This document shows positions 34,481 to 42,194 of a DNA stretch of 64,000 bases, piece after piece. This DNA comes from Caulobacter sp. BK020. Lineage in GTDB: Bacteria > Pseudomonadota > Alphaproteobacteria > Caulobacterales > Caulobacteraceae. How positions within the stretch are numbered: the first letter of the stretch is position 1; each line of letters begins with the position of its first letter. The notes beneath the pieces are model-generated. The model was given only the letters and a program-made list of their open reading frames with translations, did not search any database and was not told the DNA's origin. Both the position numbers and the translations under genes were made by a program. Where the stretch lies: NCBI RefSeq assembly GCF_004342605.1, contig NZ_SLZL01000010.1:1-64000 (forward strand), written 5' to 3'.

Positions 34481-34892
34481 TTGACCTATCTCTCCTCCAG
34501 ATCTACCCCGCGCCGCCCTTGTCGACCGAGATTGAAAGAAAGGGGGAACCCCCTTCGGAGATATTTAAATTCTTAAAGGATCATTAAGTAAATACATCGC
34601 GATTAGTAACTAATATTGCTTATGAATTTTTGGGGCTGATATACATTTTGCACTACAAAATTCCTTAACGTTATTTCAAAATCCCGCACACAATGAACTT
34701 ATCAACCGCTTGGGCCTCAAAAACCACTCTGAATGGATGATATTCATGAGCATTCCAGGGTTGAGTTTAGATTCCGAAGCCTGAATCCCATCGCCTGCGA
34801 CACTCCGCCCCGGTCGCGCGGCAGAGCTTTCTTAACCGTGTCCAGGGATAGGTAATGGTCCCATCGAGGGACGGTCGGAGCGTGTCGGGGCC
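34481..34892. promoter_or_regulatory. AT-rich divergent control region of pilA and the receiver gene
   Basis: These 412 bases separate pilA (minus) from the atypical receiver gene (plus) and contain no gene. The part next to pilA is AT-rich and includes a perfect TTAA-N7-TTAA box (34573-34587). Two GANTC sites (34770-34774 and 34783-34787), the target of the CcrM methylase in Caulobacter, lie nearer the receiver gene. The pilA 5' leader holds TATCTCTCCTCC on the plus strand, giving a good GGAGGAGA ribosome-binding site. Confidence 0.7.
34573..34587. promoter_or_regulatory. CtrA-type box upstream of pilA
   Basis: TTAAAGGATCATTAA matches TTAA-N7-TTAA exactly. It lies 93-107 bases upstream of the pilA start codon, a distance suitable for activation. 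A further TTAA four bases to the left gives a partly overlapping half-site. CtrA control of pilA is established in C. crescentus; here it is inferred from the motif. Confidence 0.7.
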
Positions 34893-35486
34893 TTGCAACC
34901 AAGCCAGCACATCAATCTCGAGAAGGCTCGGGCGCTGATCGTCGACGACAACCAGCAGTCGCTCGACCTGCTGGTCGGCGTGCTGACCAGTTTCGGCCTG
35001 CGCAACGTCATCCGCAAGGAATCCGGCCGGGAGGCCCGAGACGAGCTGGAGTTCCGCCCGGTCGACCTGATCCTGACCAACGCCCAGCTGCCCGAGATCG
35101 ACGGCTACGACCTGATCCGCTGGCTGCGCCGCCAGGCCGACGAGGCCAGCCGCATGACCCCCGCCATCATCGTGTCCGCCCACACCCGTCGCAGCCAGGT
35201 CGAGAAGGCCCGCGATTGCGGCGCCAATTTCATCATCACCAAGCCGATCTCGCCGGCCGTGATGCTGGAACGCATCCTCTGGGTGGCTCGGAACGACCGG
35301 CTGTTCATCGAGACCGAAAGCTATGTCGGACCGGATCGGCGCTGGCGCAACGCCGGTCCGCCGATCGAATTCCCCGATGGCCGCCGCCGGGACGACCAGT
35401 CCATCGAGCTGAGCGACGGAGAGGGCCTGAACATGAGCCAGGACGAGCTCGACATGCTGATCAAGCCGCTGAGGTCGATCGCATGA
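34893..35486 (+). CDS. Atypical receiver-domain protein lacking the phospho-acceptor Asp
   Basis: A 197-residue protein. Residues 12-135 form a CheY-like receiver with the acidic pair Asp18-Asp19 (LIVDDNQQS) and the conserved Lys (FIITKPIS), but the usual phospho-acceptor is Asn63 in LILTNAQLPEIDG, so normal phosphorylation should not occur. A charged tail (GPDRRWR, then DGRRRDDQS) follows without a DNA-binding domain. The start is read as TTG at 34893 because no ATG or GTG lies in frame upstream of the fold; this is uncertain. It overlaps the next gene (ATGA) and is divergent from pilA, which suggests, but does not show, a role in pilus or cell-cycle control. Confidence 0.8.
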   Translation: MQPSQHINLEKARALIVDDNQQSLDLLVGVLTSFGLRNVIRKESGREARDELEFRPVDLILTNAQLPEIDGYDLIRWLRRQADEASRMTPAIIVSAHTRRSQVEKARDCGANFIITKPISPAVMLERILWVARNDRLFIETESYVGPDRRWRNAGPPIEFPDGRRRDDQSIELSDGEGLNMSQDELDMLIKPLRSIA

Positions 35487-35983
35487 CCGACGCCCCCGCC
35501 GCCAGCCAGGTCCGCAAGATCCGCATGCGGCCGCGCCTCGCCCAGCTGATGGCCGAGAAGAGCGGCGGCATGTATGTCGCCGAAGCTCTCAAGCGCGCCG
35601 ACGCGACGCTGGAGACCCTGCGCGAACCGTCCCTGACCGGCATCGACGAGCTGATCGTGGCGCTGGACGCCCTGCTGGTCGCCGAGGTCGGGGCGGAGCC
35701 CGCGGCGCGGATCGAGGGCCTGTATCAGCTGGCGGCCAATATCATCGGCCTGTGCGGCGCCGAGCGCAACGTGGCCGTCCAGGTCGCCGCTCGGTCGCTG
35801 TGCGAGCTGCTCGACGAGGCCGATGGCCTGGCCCCGTCGACCCTGGCCGGGATCAAGGTGCACGTCGCCTCGATCAAGCTGCTGCACCGCGCCCCCGACA
35901 ACCCCGCCCTTCAGGGCCCCATCCTGCAGGGCCTGGCCAGCGTGCTGGAAAAGCGCCGCGCCGAGAACAAGGGGCAGGGCTGA
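35483..35983 (+). CDS. Helical hypothetical protein paired with the atypical receiver
   Basis: A 166-residue, Leu/Ala-rich, mostly helical cytoplasmic protein with no signal peptide. I do not recognise a named family. Notable segments are MRPRLAQLMAEKSGGMYVAE and ALKRADATLETLREPSL, then a helical C-terminal part. The start codon overlaps the stop of the receiver gene (ATGA), so the two are translated together and may form a complex. A histidine-phosphotransfer fold was considered, but no clear phospho-His motif is seen. Confidence 0.75.
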   Translation: MTDAPAASQVRKIRMRPRLAQLMAEKSGGMYVAEALKRADATLETLREPSLTGIDELIVALDALLVAEVGAEPAARIEGLYQLAANIIGLCGAERNVAVQVAARSLCELLDEADGLAPSTLAGIKVHVASIKLLHRAPDNPALQGPILQGLASVLEKRRAENKGQG

Positions 35984-35993
35984 GGGGCCGCGC

Positions 35994-37163
35994 CTACCGC
36001 TTTCCCCGTAACCATGGGGCCAGACGGTCCTGCAGCGGCTGGTCGACATAGGTGTGGAACAGGTAGGCCGCGCCGATGGCGATCGGGAACGAGGCCAGCC
36101 ACATCAGCCATTGCCAGCCGATGCCGATCGGCACGGTCTCGATCAGCTTGTGCACCGCGCTCCAATAGATCACCCCCACGAAGATGTGGGTGATGAACAG
36201 GGCGAACGACAGCTTGGCCCCCTCCTCGATCCAGGCCCGGGGATGACGGACCGGCAGCCGGCCCGCGCCCAGCACGATGGCGGCGATGGCCGCCAGGCAC
36301 GGCAGGTCGAAGATCAGCTCGTCAGGCAGGGCGTAGCGGTCCAGCGGCTGCATGGCCAGCAGCACGACGCAGCCGGCGACCAGCAGGGCCCTGGCGGCCT
36401 TTTCCGACGGCCAGTCCATCTCGACCGCGCGCGCCAGGCAGACGCCCAGGATGAACAGCGGCAGGGCTCGCACGACACCGAAGCGGAACTGCAGGTCCGA
36501 CAGGGCGTGGTCGAACACCGTCCGCGCCACCACCTCGCAGACGGCGAAGGCCAGGGCGCCGATCAGCGGCAGGACCCACGGGCGCCGCACCTTGTCGACC
36601 GCCCGCCACAGCCAGGGGAACACCGCGTAGCAGACGATCAGGGCCGACAACGACCAGCTGGGCAGGTTCCAGCCGTCGCTGTTGAAACCCCAGGCGTGGA
36701 CCAGCAGGGCCTGGACCGGCAGCTGGTCCCAGGCGAAGCGCGACGGCTTGTGGGCGTCGGTGCCCAGGGCGTTCAGCACCAGCACCAGCACGGCCATCAT
36801 GGCCAGCACGATCAGGTGCCCCGGCCAGACCCGGCCCACCCGGCGCACCCAGAAGCGGCCGTGGCTGATCCGTCCGGTCAGGGTCGAGGCCCCATAGGCC
36901 CGGCCCAGTACATAGCCCGACAGCATCAGGAAGAAGTCGGTGGCCAGGAAGCCGCGCGAGAACACCTGGCCGAAGCGCTCGATGCGCATCGGGCCCTCGG
37001 CCCCGAAATGGTAGACGACGATCAGCAACGAGGCGAGCAGCCGCAGGAGGTCCAGCGCGCCGCCCCGGGTGGCCGCGCGGCGGGGCGGATCGACGAGCGC
37101 GGCGGCGACCGGCGTGGCCTCGCCGGCTCGCGGCGACAGGGGAGGAAGGGCGGAAGCGTTCAC
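35994..37163 (-). CDS. Acyltransferase family 3 membrane protein
   Basis: A 389-residue integral membrane protein with about ten hydrophobic segments. The N-terminal LDLLRLLASLLIVVYHFGAE contains the conserved His of the acyltransferase-3 (OafA-like) family, and FLMLSGYVLGRAYG follows. These enzymes O-acylate sugars of surface polysaccharides or glycolipids. The target is unknown. It is convergent with the receiver/helical pair, 10 bases apart. Confidence 0.85.
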   Translation of the reverse strand: MNASALPPLSPRAGEATPVAAALVDPPRRAATRGGALDLLRLLASLLIVVYHFGAEGPMRIERFGQVFSRGFLATDFFLMLSGYVLGRAYGASTLTGRISHGRFWVRRVGRVWPGHLIVLAMMAVLVLVLNALGTDAHKPSRFAWDQLPVQALLVHAWGFNSDGWNLPSWSLSALIVCYAVFPWLWRAVDKVRRPWVLPLIGALAFAVCEVVARTVFDHALSDLQFRFGVVRALPLFILGVCLARAVEMDWPSEKAARALLVAGCVVLLAMQPLDRYALPDELIFDLPCLAAIAAIVLGAGRLPVRHPRAWIEEGAKLSFALFITHIFVGVIYWSAVHKLIETVPIGIGWQWLMWLASFPIAIGAAYLFHTYVDQPLQDRLAPWLRGKR

Positions 37164-37247
37164 GATGCTTCCGCCTTAACAAAGCCCGGCCCGAGGGGAA
37201 AGCACGCGGCGCGAGCATCGGCGCAGCCAGATGACGTGAGCGTCGGA

Positions 37248-37267
37248 CTGTCGCCCGAGGGCGACAG
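37248..37267 (-). terminator. Hairpin downstream of the cyclotransferase-like gene
   Basis: The perfect nine-pair inverted repeat CTGTCGCCC/GGGCGACAG with a GA spacer starts 12 bases after the minus-strand gene at 37279. There is no U-run, so it may be a weak or factor-assisted terminator, or only a repeat. It lies 85 bases upstream of the acyltransferase start and helps separate the two units. Confidence 0.4.
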
Positions 37268-37278
37268 GCCAAGTCAGC

Positions 37279-37620
37279 TCAGGCTTCCGCCAGAACATAG
37301 ATATACGCCTCGACCTCGCCGTCGGCTGTCAGGACCGGGGCGACCACGCGTCGGTATCCGTCGCCTTCGAACGCATCCAGGCGCGCCCAATGTTCAGGCA
37401 GGTCGTCGGAGCGGAACAGTTGGACGCCCAATTCCGCGCCCTCGGGATCCAGGACCAGGCCGGGATAGCCCAGCGAGGCGCCCCAGCCCGCTTCAAGCAG
37501 CCTGCCGCGCACCCGTCCTTGGCTCCATTCGCCGCTCAGGGCGGCGAGCTGATGGTGGTTGGGCCTGCCCGGCGCCAGGGTGCCGTAGGTGGCCAGGCGT
37601 GTCTCTGCGGCGCTCGGCAT
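37279..37620 (-). CDS. Gamma-glutamylcyclotransferase-like (GGCT/AIG2) protein
   Basis: A 113-residue cytoplasmic protein. The N-terminal LATYGTLAPGRPNHHQL is the YGTL motif that binds the gamma-glutamyl group, and the acidic residue in LDAFEGDGYRR occupies the catalytic position of the family. Members cyclise gamma-glutamyl peptides or amines to 5-oxoproline. The ATG at 37620 follows GGAGG at good spacing, so it is preferred over the TTG at 37632. Confidence 0.75.
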   Translation of the reverse strand: MPSAAETRLATYGTLAPGRPNHHQLAALSGEWSQGRVRGRLLEAGWGASLGYPGLVLDPEGAELGVQLFRSDDLPEHWARLDAFEGDGYRRVVAPVLTADGEVEAYIYVLAEA

Positions 37621-37749
37621 TCCGTCCTCCAATTCTTCGAGCCGAGAGCTATCCGATCATCCGCCCCCGGGCCAGCCACGCGGCCGATATTGCACGGCCG
37701 CGCCGGCGTCCTATCTGTAACCATATCAGTATCTAATGGATCCTTCGCC

Positions 37750-38523
37750 ATGACCGCCCGCCTGCCCGTCCTGTTCCTCGGCCACGGCTCGCCGATGAAC
37801 GCCATCGAGGACAACGCCTGGAGCCGCGCCTGGGCGGCGCTCGGGGCCGAGCTGCCGCGACCGAAAGCCGTGCTGATGATCAGCGCCCACTGGGAGACGC
37901 GCGGCGCCAGCGCGGTCAGCGCGGCCGAACGTCCCGAGACCATCCACGACTTCGGCGGCTTTCCCCAGGCGCTGTTCGACGTGCGCTACGACGCGCCCGG
38001 CGATCCGGCCCTGGCCGAACGGGTGGCGCAGCTGCTGTCGCCCGATCCGGTGGTCCTGCACCCGACCCGGGGCCTGGACCACGGCGCCTGGGGCGTGCTG
38101 AAGCCGATGTATCCTGACGCCGACGTGCCGGTGGTGCAGCTCTCCCTGGACCGCGGCCGCCCCGATCGCTGGCACTACGAGGCCGGCCGCCGCCTGGCGG
38201 CCCTGCGCGACGAGGGCGTGCTGATCGTCAGCAGCGGCGACATCGTCCACAACCTGCGCGCCGTGAACTTCCGCACCGGCGGGGTTCCCGACTGGGCGCC
38301 GCGCTTCAACGAGACGGCCAAGGCCCTGATCGCGGCCGGCGACCATGACCCGCTGGTCGATTGGCGCACCCTGGGCCCCGACGCCGAGGCGGCGATCAAC
38401 AGCGCCGAGCACTACCTGCCGCTGCTCTACGTGCTGGGCGCCCAGACGCCCGGCGAGCCGGTGTCGTTCTTCACCGACGCGGTCTTCGCGGCGGTGTCGA
38501 TGACGAGCGTGCGGGTGGGGTAA
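37750..38523 (+). CDS. 4,5-DOPA dioxygenase extradiol-like protein (YgiD/LigB family)
   Basis: A 257-residue class III extradiol dioxygenase. Metal-ligand regions are visible: GHGSPMNAIED (near residue 13), ISAHWETRG (near 47), HPTRGLDHGAWGVL (near 100-113) and NSAEHYLPLLYVLGA (near 220). YgiD-like proteins cleave catechol-type rings or act on related substrates; the substrate here is not known. The ATG at 37750 matches the family start. Frame upstream of it is only open by chance. Confidence 0.88.
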   Translation: MTARLPVLFLGHGSPMNAIEDNAWSRAWAALGAELPRPKAVLMISAHWETRGASAVSAAERPETIHDFGGFPQALFDVRYDAPGDPALAERVAQLLSPDPVVLHPTRGLDHGAWGVLKPMYPDADVPVVQLSLDRGRPDRWHYEAGRRLAALRDEGVLIVSSGDIVHNLRAVNFRTGGVPDWAPRFNETAKALIAAGDHDPLVDWRTLGPDAEAAINSAEHYLPLLYVLGAQTPGEPVSFFTDAVFAAVSMTSVRVG

Positions 38524-38577
38524 GACACTCCCCATCGCGTCAGGCATCCTTTCCCCGCCCCGCCCATTCTCCCTCGC

Positions 38578-39315
38578 ATGACCTACCAACTGCATTACTG
38601 GCCCACGATCCAGGGCCGCGGCGAGTTCGTGCGACTGGCGCTGGAAGAGGCCGGCGCGGCCTATGTCGACGTGGCGCGCGGCGACGAGGCGGACGGCGGC
38701 GGCGAGCAGGCCCTGATGGCCGACATGCCCGAGCATGACCGCCCGCCGTTCGCCCCACCCTATCTGGTCGACGGCGACCTGGTGATCGGCCAGACGGCCA
38801 ACATCCTGCTGCACCTGGGCCTGCGCCACGCCCTCGCGCCGCGCGACGAGGGCGGACGGCTGTGGGTCAACCAGCTGCAGCTGACGATCGCCGACCTGGT
38901 GGCCGAGACCCACGACGTCCACCATCCGGTGGGCATGGGCCTCTATTACGAAGACCAGAAGCAGGAAGCCGCGCGACGGGCCGAGGAATTCCGCACCCGG
39001 CGGATGAAGAAGTATCTGGGCTGGTTCGAGACCGTGCTGGCCCGGGCGCAACCAAAGGCCGGGAACGGGGGCGGATGGCTGACGGGCGAGACCCTGACCT
39101 ATGCCGACCTGTCGCTGTTTCAGGTGGTCGAAGGCCTACGCTACGCCTTTCCCCGGGCGATGGCGCGGCTGGAGCCCGGGCTCGGCCGGGTGATCGCCGT
39201 TCGCGACGCGGTGGCGCAGCGGCCGAACATCGCCGCCTATCTGGCGTCGGATCGGCGGATCCCTTTCAGCACGGAAGGAATCTTCCGCCACTATCCAGAG
39301 CTGGACCCGGAATAG
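38578..39315 (+). CDS. Glutathione S-transferase family protein
   Basis: A 245-residue protein with an N-terminal thioredoxin-like domain (YQLHYWPTIQGRGEFVRLAL, where Tyr and Arg of the glutathione site fall, then PPYLVDGDLVIGQTANILLH) and an all-helical C-terminal domain (LTYADLSLFQVVEGLRYAFP). It probably conjugates or reduces small molecules with glutathione. Its substrate is unknown. It follows the dioxygenase gene by 54 bases on the same strand. Confidence 0.88.
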   Translation: MTYQLHYWPTIQGRGEFVRLALEEAGAAYVDVARGDEADGGGEQALMADMPEHDRPPFAPPYLVDGDLVIGQTANILLHLGLRHALAPRDEGGRLWVNQLQLTIADLVAETHDVHHPVGMGLYYEDQKQEAARRAEEFRTRRMKKYLGWFETVLARAQPKAGNGGGWLTGETLTYADLSLFQVVEGLRYAFPRAMARLEPGLGRVIAVRDAVAQRPNIAAYLASDRRIPFSTEGIFRHYPELDPE

Positions 39316-39319
39316 CGAG

Positions 39320-39337
39320 CCGACCGCCAACGGTCGG
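39320..39337. terminator. Small hairpin between convergent genes
   Basis: CCGACCG-CCAA-CGGTCGG lies between the GST gene (ends 39315) and the DUF2147 gene (ends 39350). It could serve as a short bidirectional terminator. It has no long U-run on either strand. Confidence 0.4.
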
Positions 39338-39349
39338 ATTGAAGAAATC

Positions 39350-39808
39350 TCAGCTCGACGGCGTCGTCCGCGCCGCCACGTCCACCCGCCGCCAGGTCTG
39401 CGACTTGCAGAGGAACCCGCCGATCAGGCAGCCCTTGGCCTTCATGGTGGTGGCGTCGGGGAAGTCGGCGGTGCCGTTGAAGTTCATGTTGAGGTCGGGC
39501 ACGAACACCTTGCCCTTCCAGCTGCCGTTCTTCTGCAGCTGGAAATCGCGCAGCAGCTGCAGGCCCACCAGCTCGGGCGTGCCGCCCTTCCTGGCGTCGG
39601 CCTTGGCGTCGTCATTGGCCCAGACCACGACGCCGCAGGCGCGCCCGCCGCCGCACGGCTTGATCTCGACATGGACGCTGTTCTTGGGATTGCGCCAGAC
39701 GCCGTAGGTGAACGGCACGTCCTGGGCCGAGGCCGGCGAAACGGCCGCCAAACCGGCCGCCAGGCCAGCGGCGGCGGTCAGCCCGACGAGAAACGACTTG
39801 ATCCGCAT
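39350..39808 (-). CDS. DUF2147-type secreted protein
   Basis: A 152-residue exported protein. The signal peptide (MRIKSFLVGLTAAAGLAAGL) ends ASAQ. The mature part carries the DUF2147 pattern: GVWRNPKNSVHVEIKPCGG, VVVWANDDAK and the closing GCLIGGFLCKSQTWRRV. The four Cys likely form disulfides. The fold resembles small periplasmic lipocalin-like barrels, and the function is unknown. Confidence 0.85.
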   Translation of the reverse strand: MRIKSFLVGLTAAAGLAAGLAAVSPASAQDVPFTYGVWRNPKNSVHVEIKPCGGGRACGVVVWANDDAKADARKGGTPELVGLQLLRDFQLQKNGSWKGKVFVPDLNMNFNGTADFPDATTMKAKGCLIGGFLCKSQTWRRVDVAARTTPSS

Positions 39809-39871
39809 TCACGATCTCTCCGCTTGAGAGCGTTGTGAGGCAGGTTCGTGTCCGGATCAAGTCGAAGGGCC

Positions 39872-40567
39872 TTATTGAACCGCCAGCGCGGCGCCCGCCT
39901 TGCGCGCCGCCTCCCGGCGCTCTTGCATGCCGCGACCATAGACCGCCTGGATACGCTCCAGCACGGCCGGCGGAGCGGTCTCCGGACGGCCGGCGTGGAA
40001 CGGCGGGTCGGGGGCGTATTCCACCGCCAACTGGATGGCCTGGGCGGTCTCCGCGCCGGCGATCTCGGCCACGACGGTCAGGGCGAAGTCGATGCCGGCC
40101 GTCACGCCGCCGCCGGTGAAGACCTTGCCGTCGCGCACCACCCGGGCCGGATCGGGCGTCGCGCCGAACAGGGCCAGCTGGTCGCGCCAGGCCCAGTGGC
40201 AGGCCGCGCGCTTGCCCTGCAGCAACCCGGCCGCGCCCAGCAGCAACGAGCCGGTGCAAACCGAGGTGACGTAGCGCGCGCCAGCCGCAAGCCGTCGCAG
40301 CTCGCTTAGATAGGCGTGGTCGGCCATCGCCTGGGTCACGCCGAAGCCGCCCGGCACGCACAGCAGGTCGCAGCGTTCGATCTCGGCCAGCCGCGCCACC
40401 CGGGCGAACACCAGGCCCTCGGCCTCGATCTCGCCGCCCGCCTCGCTGGCGATCACCACCTGGGCGCCGGGCAGGCGGCTGAGGATCTGGTGCGGGCCGG
40501 TGAAGTCCAGATGGGTGACATCGGGAAACAGGGCGAAGACGATGTGGAACGGCGGTGGTTTCGCCAT
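39872..40567 (-). CDS. DJ-1/PfpI family protein (isonitrile-hydratase-like)
   Basis: A 231-residue cytoplasmic protein with the DJ-1/PfpI fold. The nucleophile elbow is SVCTGSLLLGAAGL, with the Cys and the following AACHWAW region typical of the isonitrile hydratase (InhA) branch. The sensor-like beginning is FALFPDVTHLDFTGPHQILS. It is divergent from a GlxA-type regulator, whose N-terminal half has the same fold, so the pair may share a ligand or one control the other. The exact reaction is not established from sequence. Confidence 0.85.
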   Translation of the reverse strand: MAKPPPFHIVFALFPDVTHLDFTGPHQILSRLPGAQVVIASEAGGEIEAEGLVFARVARLAEIERCDLLCVPGGFGVTQAMADHAYLSELRRLAAGARYVTSVCTGSLLLGAAGLLQGKRAACHWAWRDQLALFGATPDPARVVRDGKVFTGGGVTAGIDFALTVVAEIAGAETAQAIQLAVEYAPDPPFHAGRPETAPPAVLERIQAVYGRGMQERREAARKAGAALAVQ

Positions 40568-40664
40568 GGGGAACCCTCCTGTTGACGCCGCAGCATGGCC
40601 CGCCTAGCCTTCGGCATAAATGACATAGTTCCCTCGAAATCCGCCAAATCCGAAGGACGACGCC

Positions 40665-41639
40665 ATGGCTCGGGACATCGGCTTCCTGATCTTCCCGGAC
40701 TTCCAGTTGCTGGACGCGGCGGGGCCGATCGCGGCGTTCGAGATCGCCGACCGGTTCACGCCCGGCGCCTACCGCCTGCATGTCCTGGCCCGCGAGCCCG
40801 GCAGAGTGGCCAGCTCGTCCGGGGCGGCGATGTATGCGGCGGCGTTCGAGGACGCGCCGCCGCTGGACACCTTGATCGTCTCGGGCGGCGAGGGCACGCG
40901 GTCGCCGGCGATCTGCGAGGCGACCCTGGCCTTCGCCCGCGCCACCTTCCGCACCGCCCGCCGCACCGCCAGCGTCTGTTCGGGAACCTATGTTCTGGCC
41001 GCCGCCGGTCTGTTGGACGGCCGCCGGGCGACGACCCACTGGCGACGATCCAAGGACTTCCAGCGTCGCTACCCGGCCGTGCGGCTGGAGCCCGACCGGA
41101 TCTTCGTCCAGGACGGGTCGCTATGGAGCTCGGCCGGCATCACCGCCGGCATCGACATGGCCCTGGCGATGATCGGCGCGGACCTCGGCGAGGACATCGC
41201 CCGCGGCGTCGCCCAGCAGCTGGTGGTCTATCATCGCCGACCCGGCGGCCAGTCGCAGTTCTCGGCCCTGCTGGAGATGCAGGGCGGGCGGTTCGACGAC
41301 CTGCTGGCCTGGGCGCGCGAGAACCTGGCCCTGCCGCTGACCGTCGACCAGCTTGCCCAGCAGGCGGCGATGAGCCCGCGCAACTTCGCCCGGCTGTTCG
41401 CGATGGAAACAGGGTCCACCCCGGCCAAGGCGGTCGAGCGCCTGCGCGTCGAAGCCGCCCGCGCCCTGCTCGACAGCCAGCCCCTGCAGGTCGAGGACGT
41501 GGCCCTGGAGACCGGCTTCGGCGACCCGGAACGCATGCGCCGCGCCTTCCTGCGGACGTTCGGCCAGCCGCCCCAGGCGTTGCGGCGGGCGGCGCGGTCG
41601 GTACGCTCCGCGCTCGAGACGAGCCCCGGCCCGTCCTGA
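40665..41639 (+). CDS. GlxA-family transcriptional regulator (DJ-1 + AraC)
   Basis: A 324-residue regulator. Residues 1-190 form a DJ-1/PfpI domain (GFLIFPDFQLLDAAGPIAAF, then TASVCSGTYVLAAAGLLDGR). Residues 215-315 form an AraC-type double helix-turn-helix (LTVDQLAQQAAMSPRNFARL and VALETGFGDPERMRRAFLRT). These regulators usually sense small amine or nitrogen compounds through the first domain. It is divergent from the DJ-1 gene across a 97-bp gap, which should hold both promoters. Confidence 0.9.
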   Translation: MARDIGFLIFPDFQLLDAAGPIAAFEIADRFTPGAYRLHVLAREPGRVASSSGAAMYAAAFEDAPPLDTLIVSGGEGTRSPAICEATLAFARATFRTARRTASVCSGTYVLAAAGLLDGRRATTHWRRSKDFQRRYPAVRLEPDRIFVQDGSLWSSAGITAGIDMALAMIGADLGEDIARGVAQQLVVYHRRPGGQSQFSALLEMQGGRFDDLLAWARENLALPLTVDQLAQQAAMSPRNFARLFAMETGSTPAKAVERLRVEAARALLDSQPLQVEDVALETGFGDPERMRRAFLRTFGQPPQALRRAARSVRSALETSPGPS

Positions 41640-41683
41640 CGACCAGGCTAGGTCAGGCTATCTTGAAGTCACCGGAGCCGATG

Positions 41684-42157
41684 ATGGTCAGCGTCTCGCA
41701 CGAAACCCACCAACAAACCGAACGCCGCCTGCTCGCCGTGACCTCCCGGGCGCGGCTGCAGACCTATGAGGGCGGTTACGCCTTCCTGGAGTTTCCGTTG
41801 GCCGAATTTCCAAAGGCGGTCCGCGCCGACGCCCTGGCCCTGGTTCGCGACGACATGGTCTGGAGCCAGCTCGTGCCCTGCGACGACCCGGCCGAAGAGC
41901 GCTTTGGCCTGTTCCGCTTCCATTTTCCGGCTGGCGCGGACAACAGCGGCTTTGTCGGCTGGCTGGCCAGCCGGCTGAAGCAGCGGTTCGGGACCGGCCT
42001 GTTCGTCACCTGCGGGCAGAACCGGAAGGATGGCGGCATCTTCGACTATTGGGGCGTGCCCATCGCTCTAGCGGCGGAGGTCATCGCCGAGGTCGAACGA
42101 CTTGTCGCAGGGAGCCCAGATGGCCTGGGCCCGGTCCGCGACCGTTCCCCCGCCTAG
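41684..42157 (+). CDS. DUF6196-like small cytoplasmic protein
   Basis: A 157-residue protein with strongly conserved-looking text: YEGGYAFLEFPLAEFPKAVR, LFRFHFPAGADNSGFVGWLA, FVTCGQNRKDGGIFDYWGVP. This resembles the DUF6196 family, of unknown function. Two adjacent ATG codons (41681 and 41684) follow GGAG, and the second has the better spacing. The stop codon (TAG, 42155-42157) is the first triplet of a palindromic repeat, so the native C-terminus may have been changed. Confidence 0.75.
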   Translation: MVSVSHETHQQTERRLLAVTSRARLQTYEGGYAFLEFPLAEFPKAVRADALALVRDDMVWSQLVPCDDPAEERFGLFRFHFPAGADNSGFVGWLASRLKQRFGTGLFVTCGQNRKDGGIFDYWGVPIALAAEVIAEVERLVAGSPDGLGPVRDRSPA

Positions 42158-42194
42158 AGCAAATCGCGCGATTTAGGAATCGCGCGATGCTCTA
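42155..42194. repeat. Short palindromic repeat, copy 2, between convergent genes
   Basis: A 40-base near-perfect palindrome, TAGAGC-AA-ATCGCGCGAT to ATCGCGCGAT-GCTCTA. It corresponds to the outer arms of the larger elements at 5191-5295 and 59831-59932. Its two ends supply the TAG stops of both flanking convergent genes (42155-42157 plus strand, 42192-42194 minus strand). As a stem-loop it could also end transcription from both sides. Confidence 0.85.
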
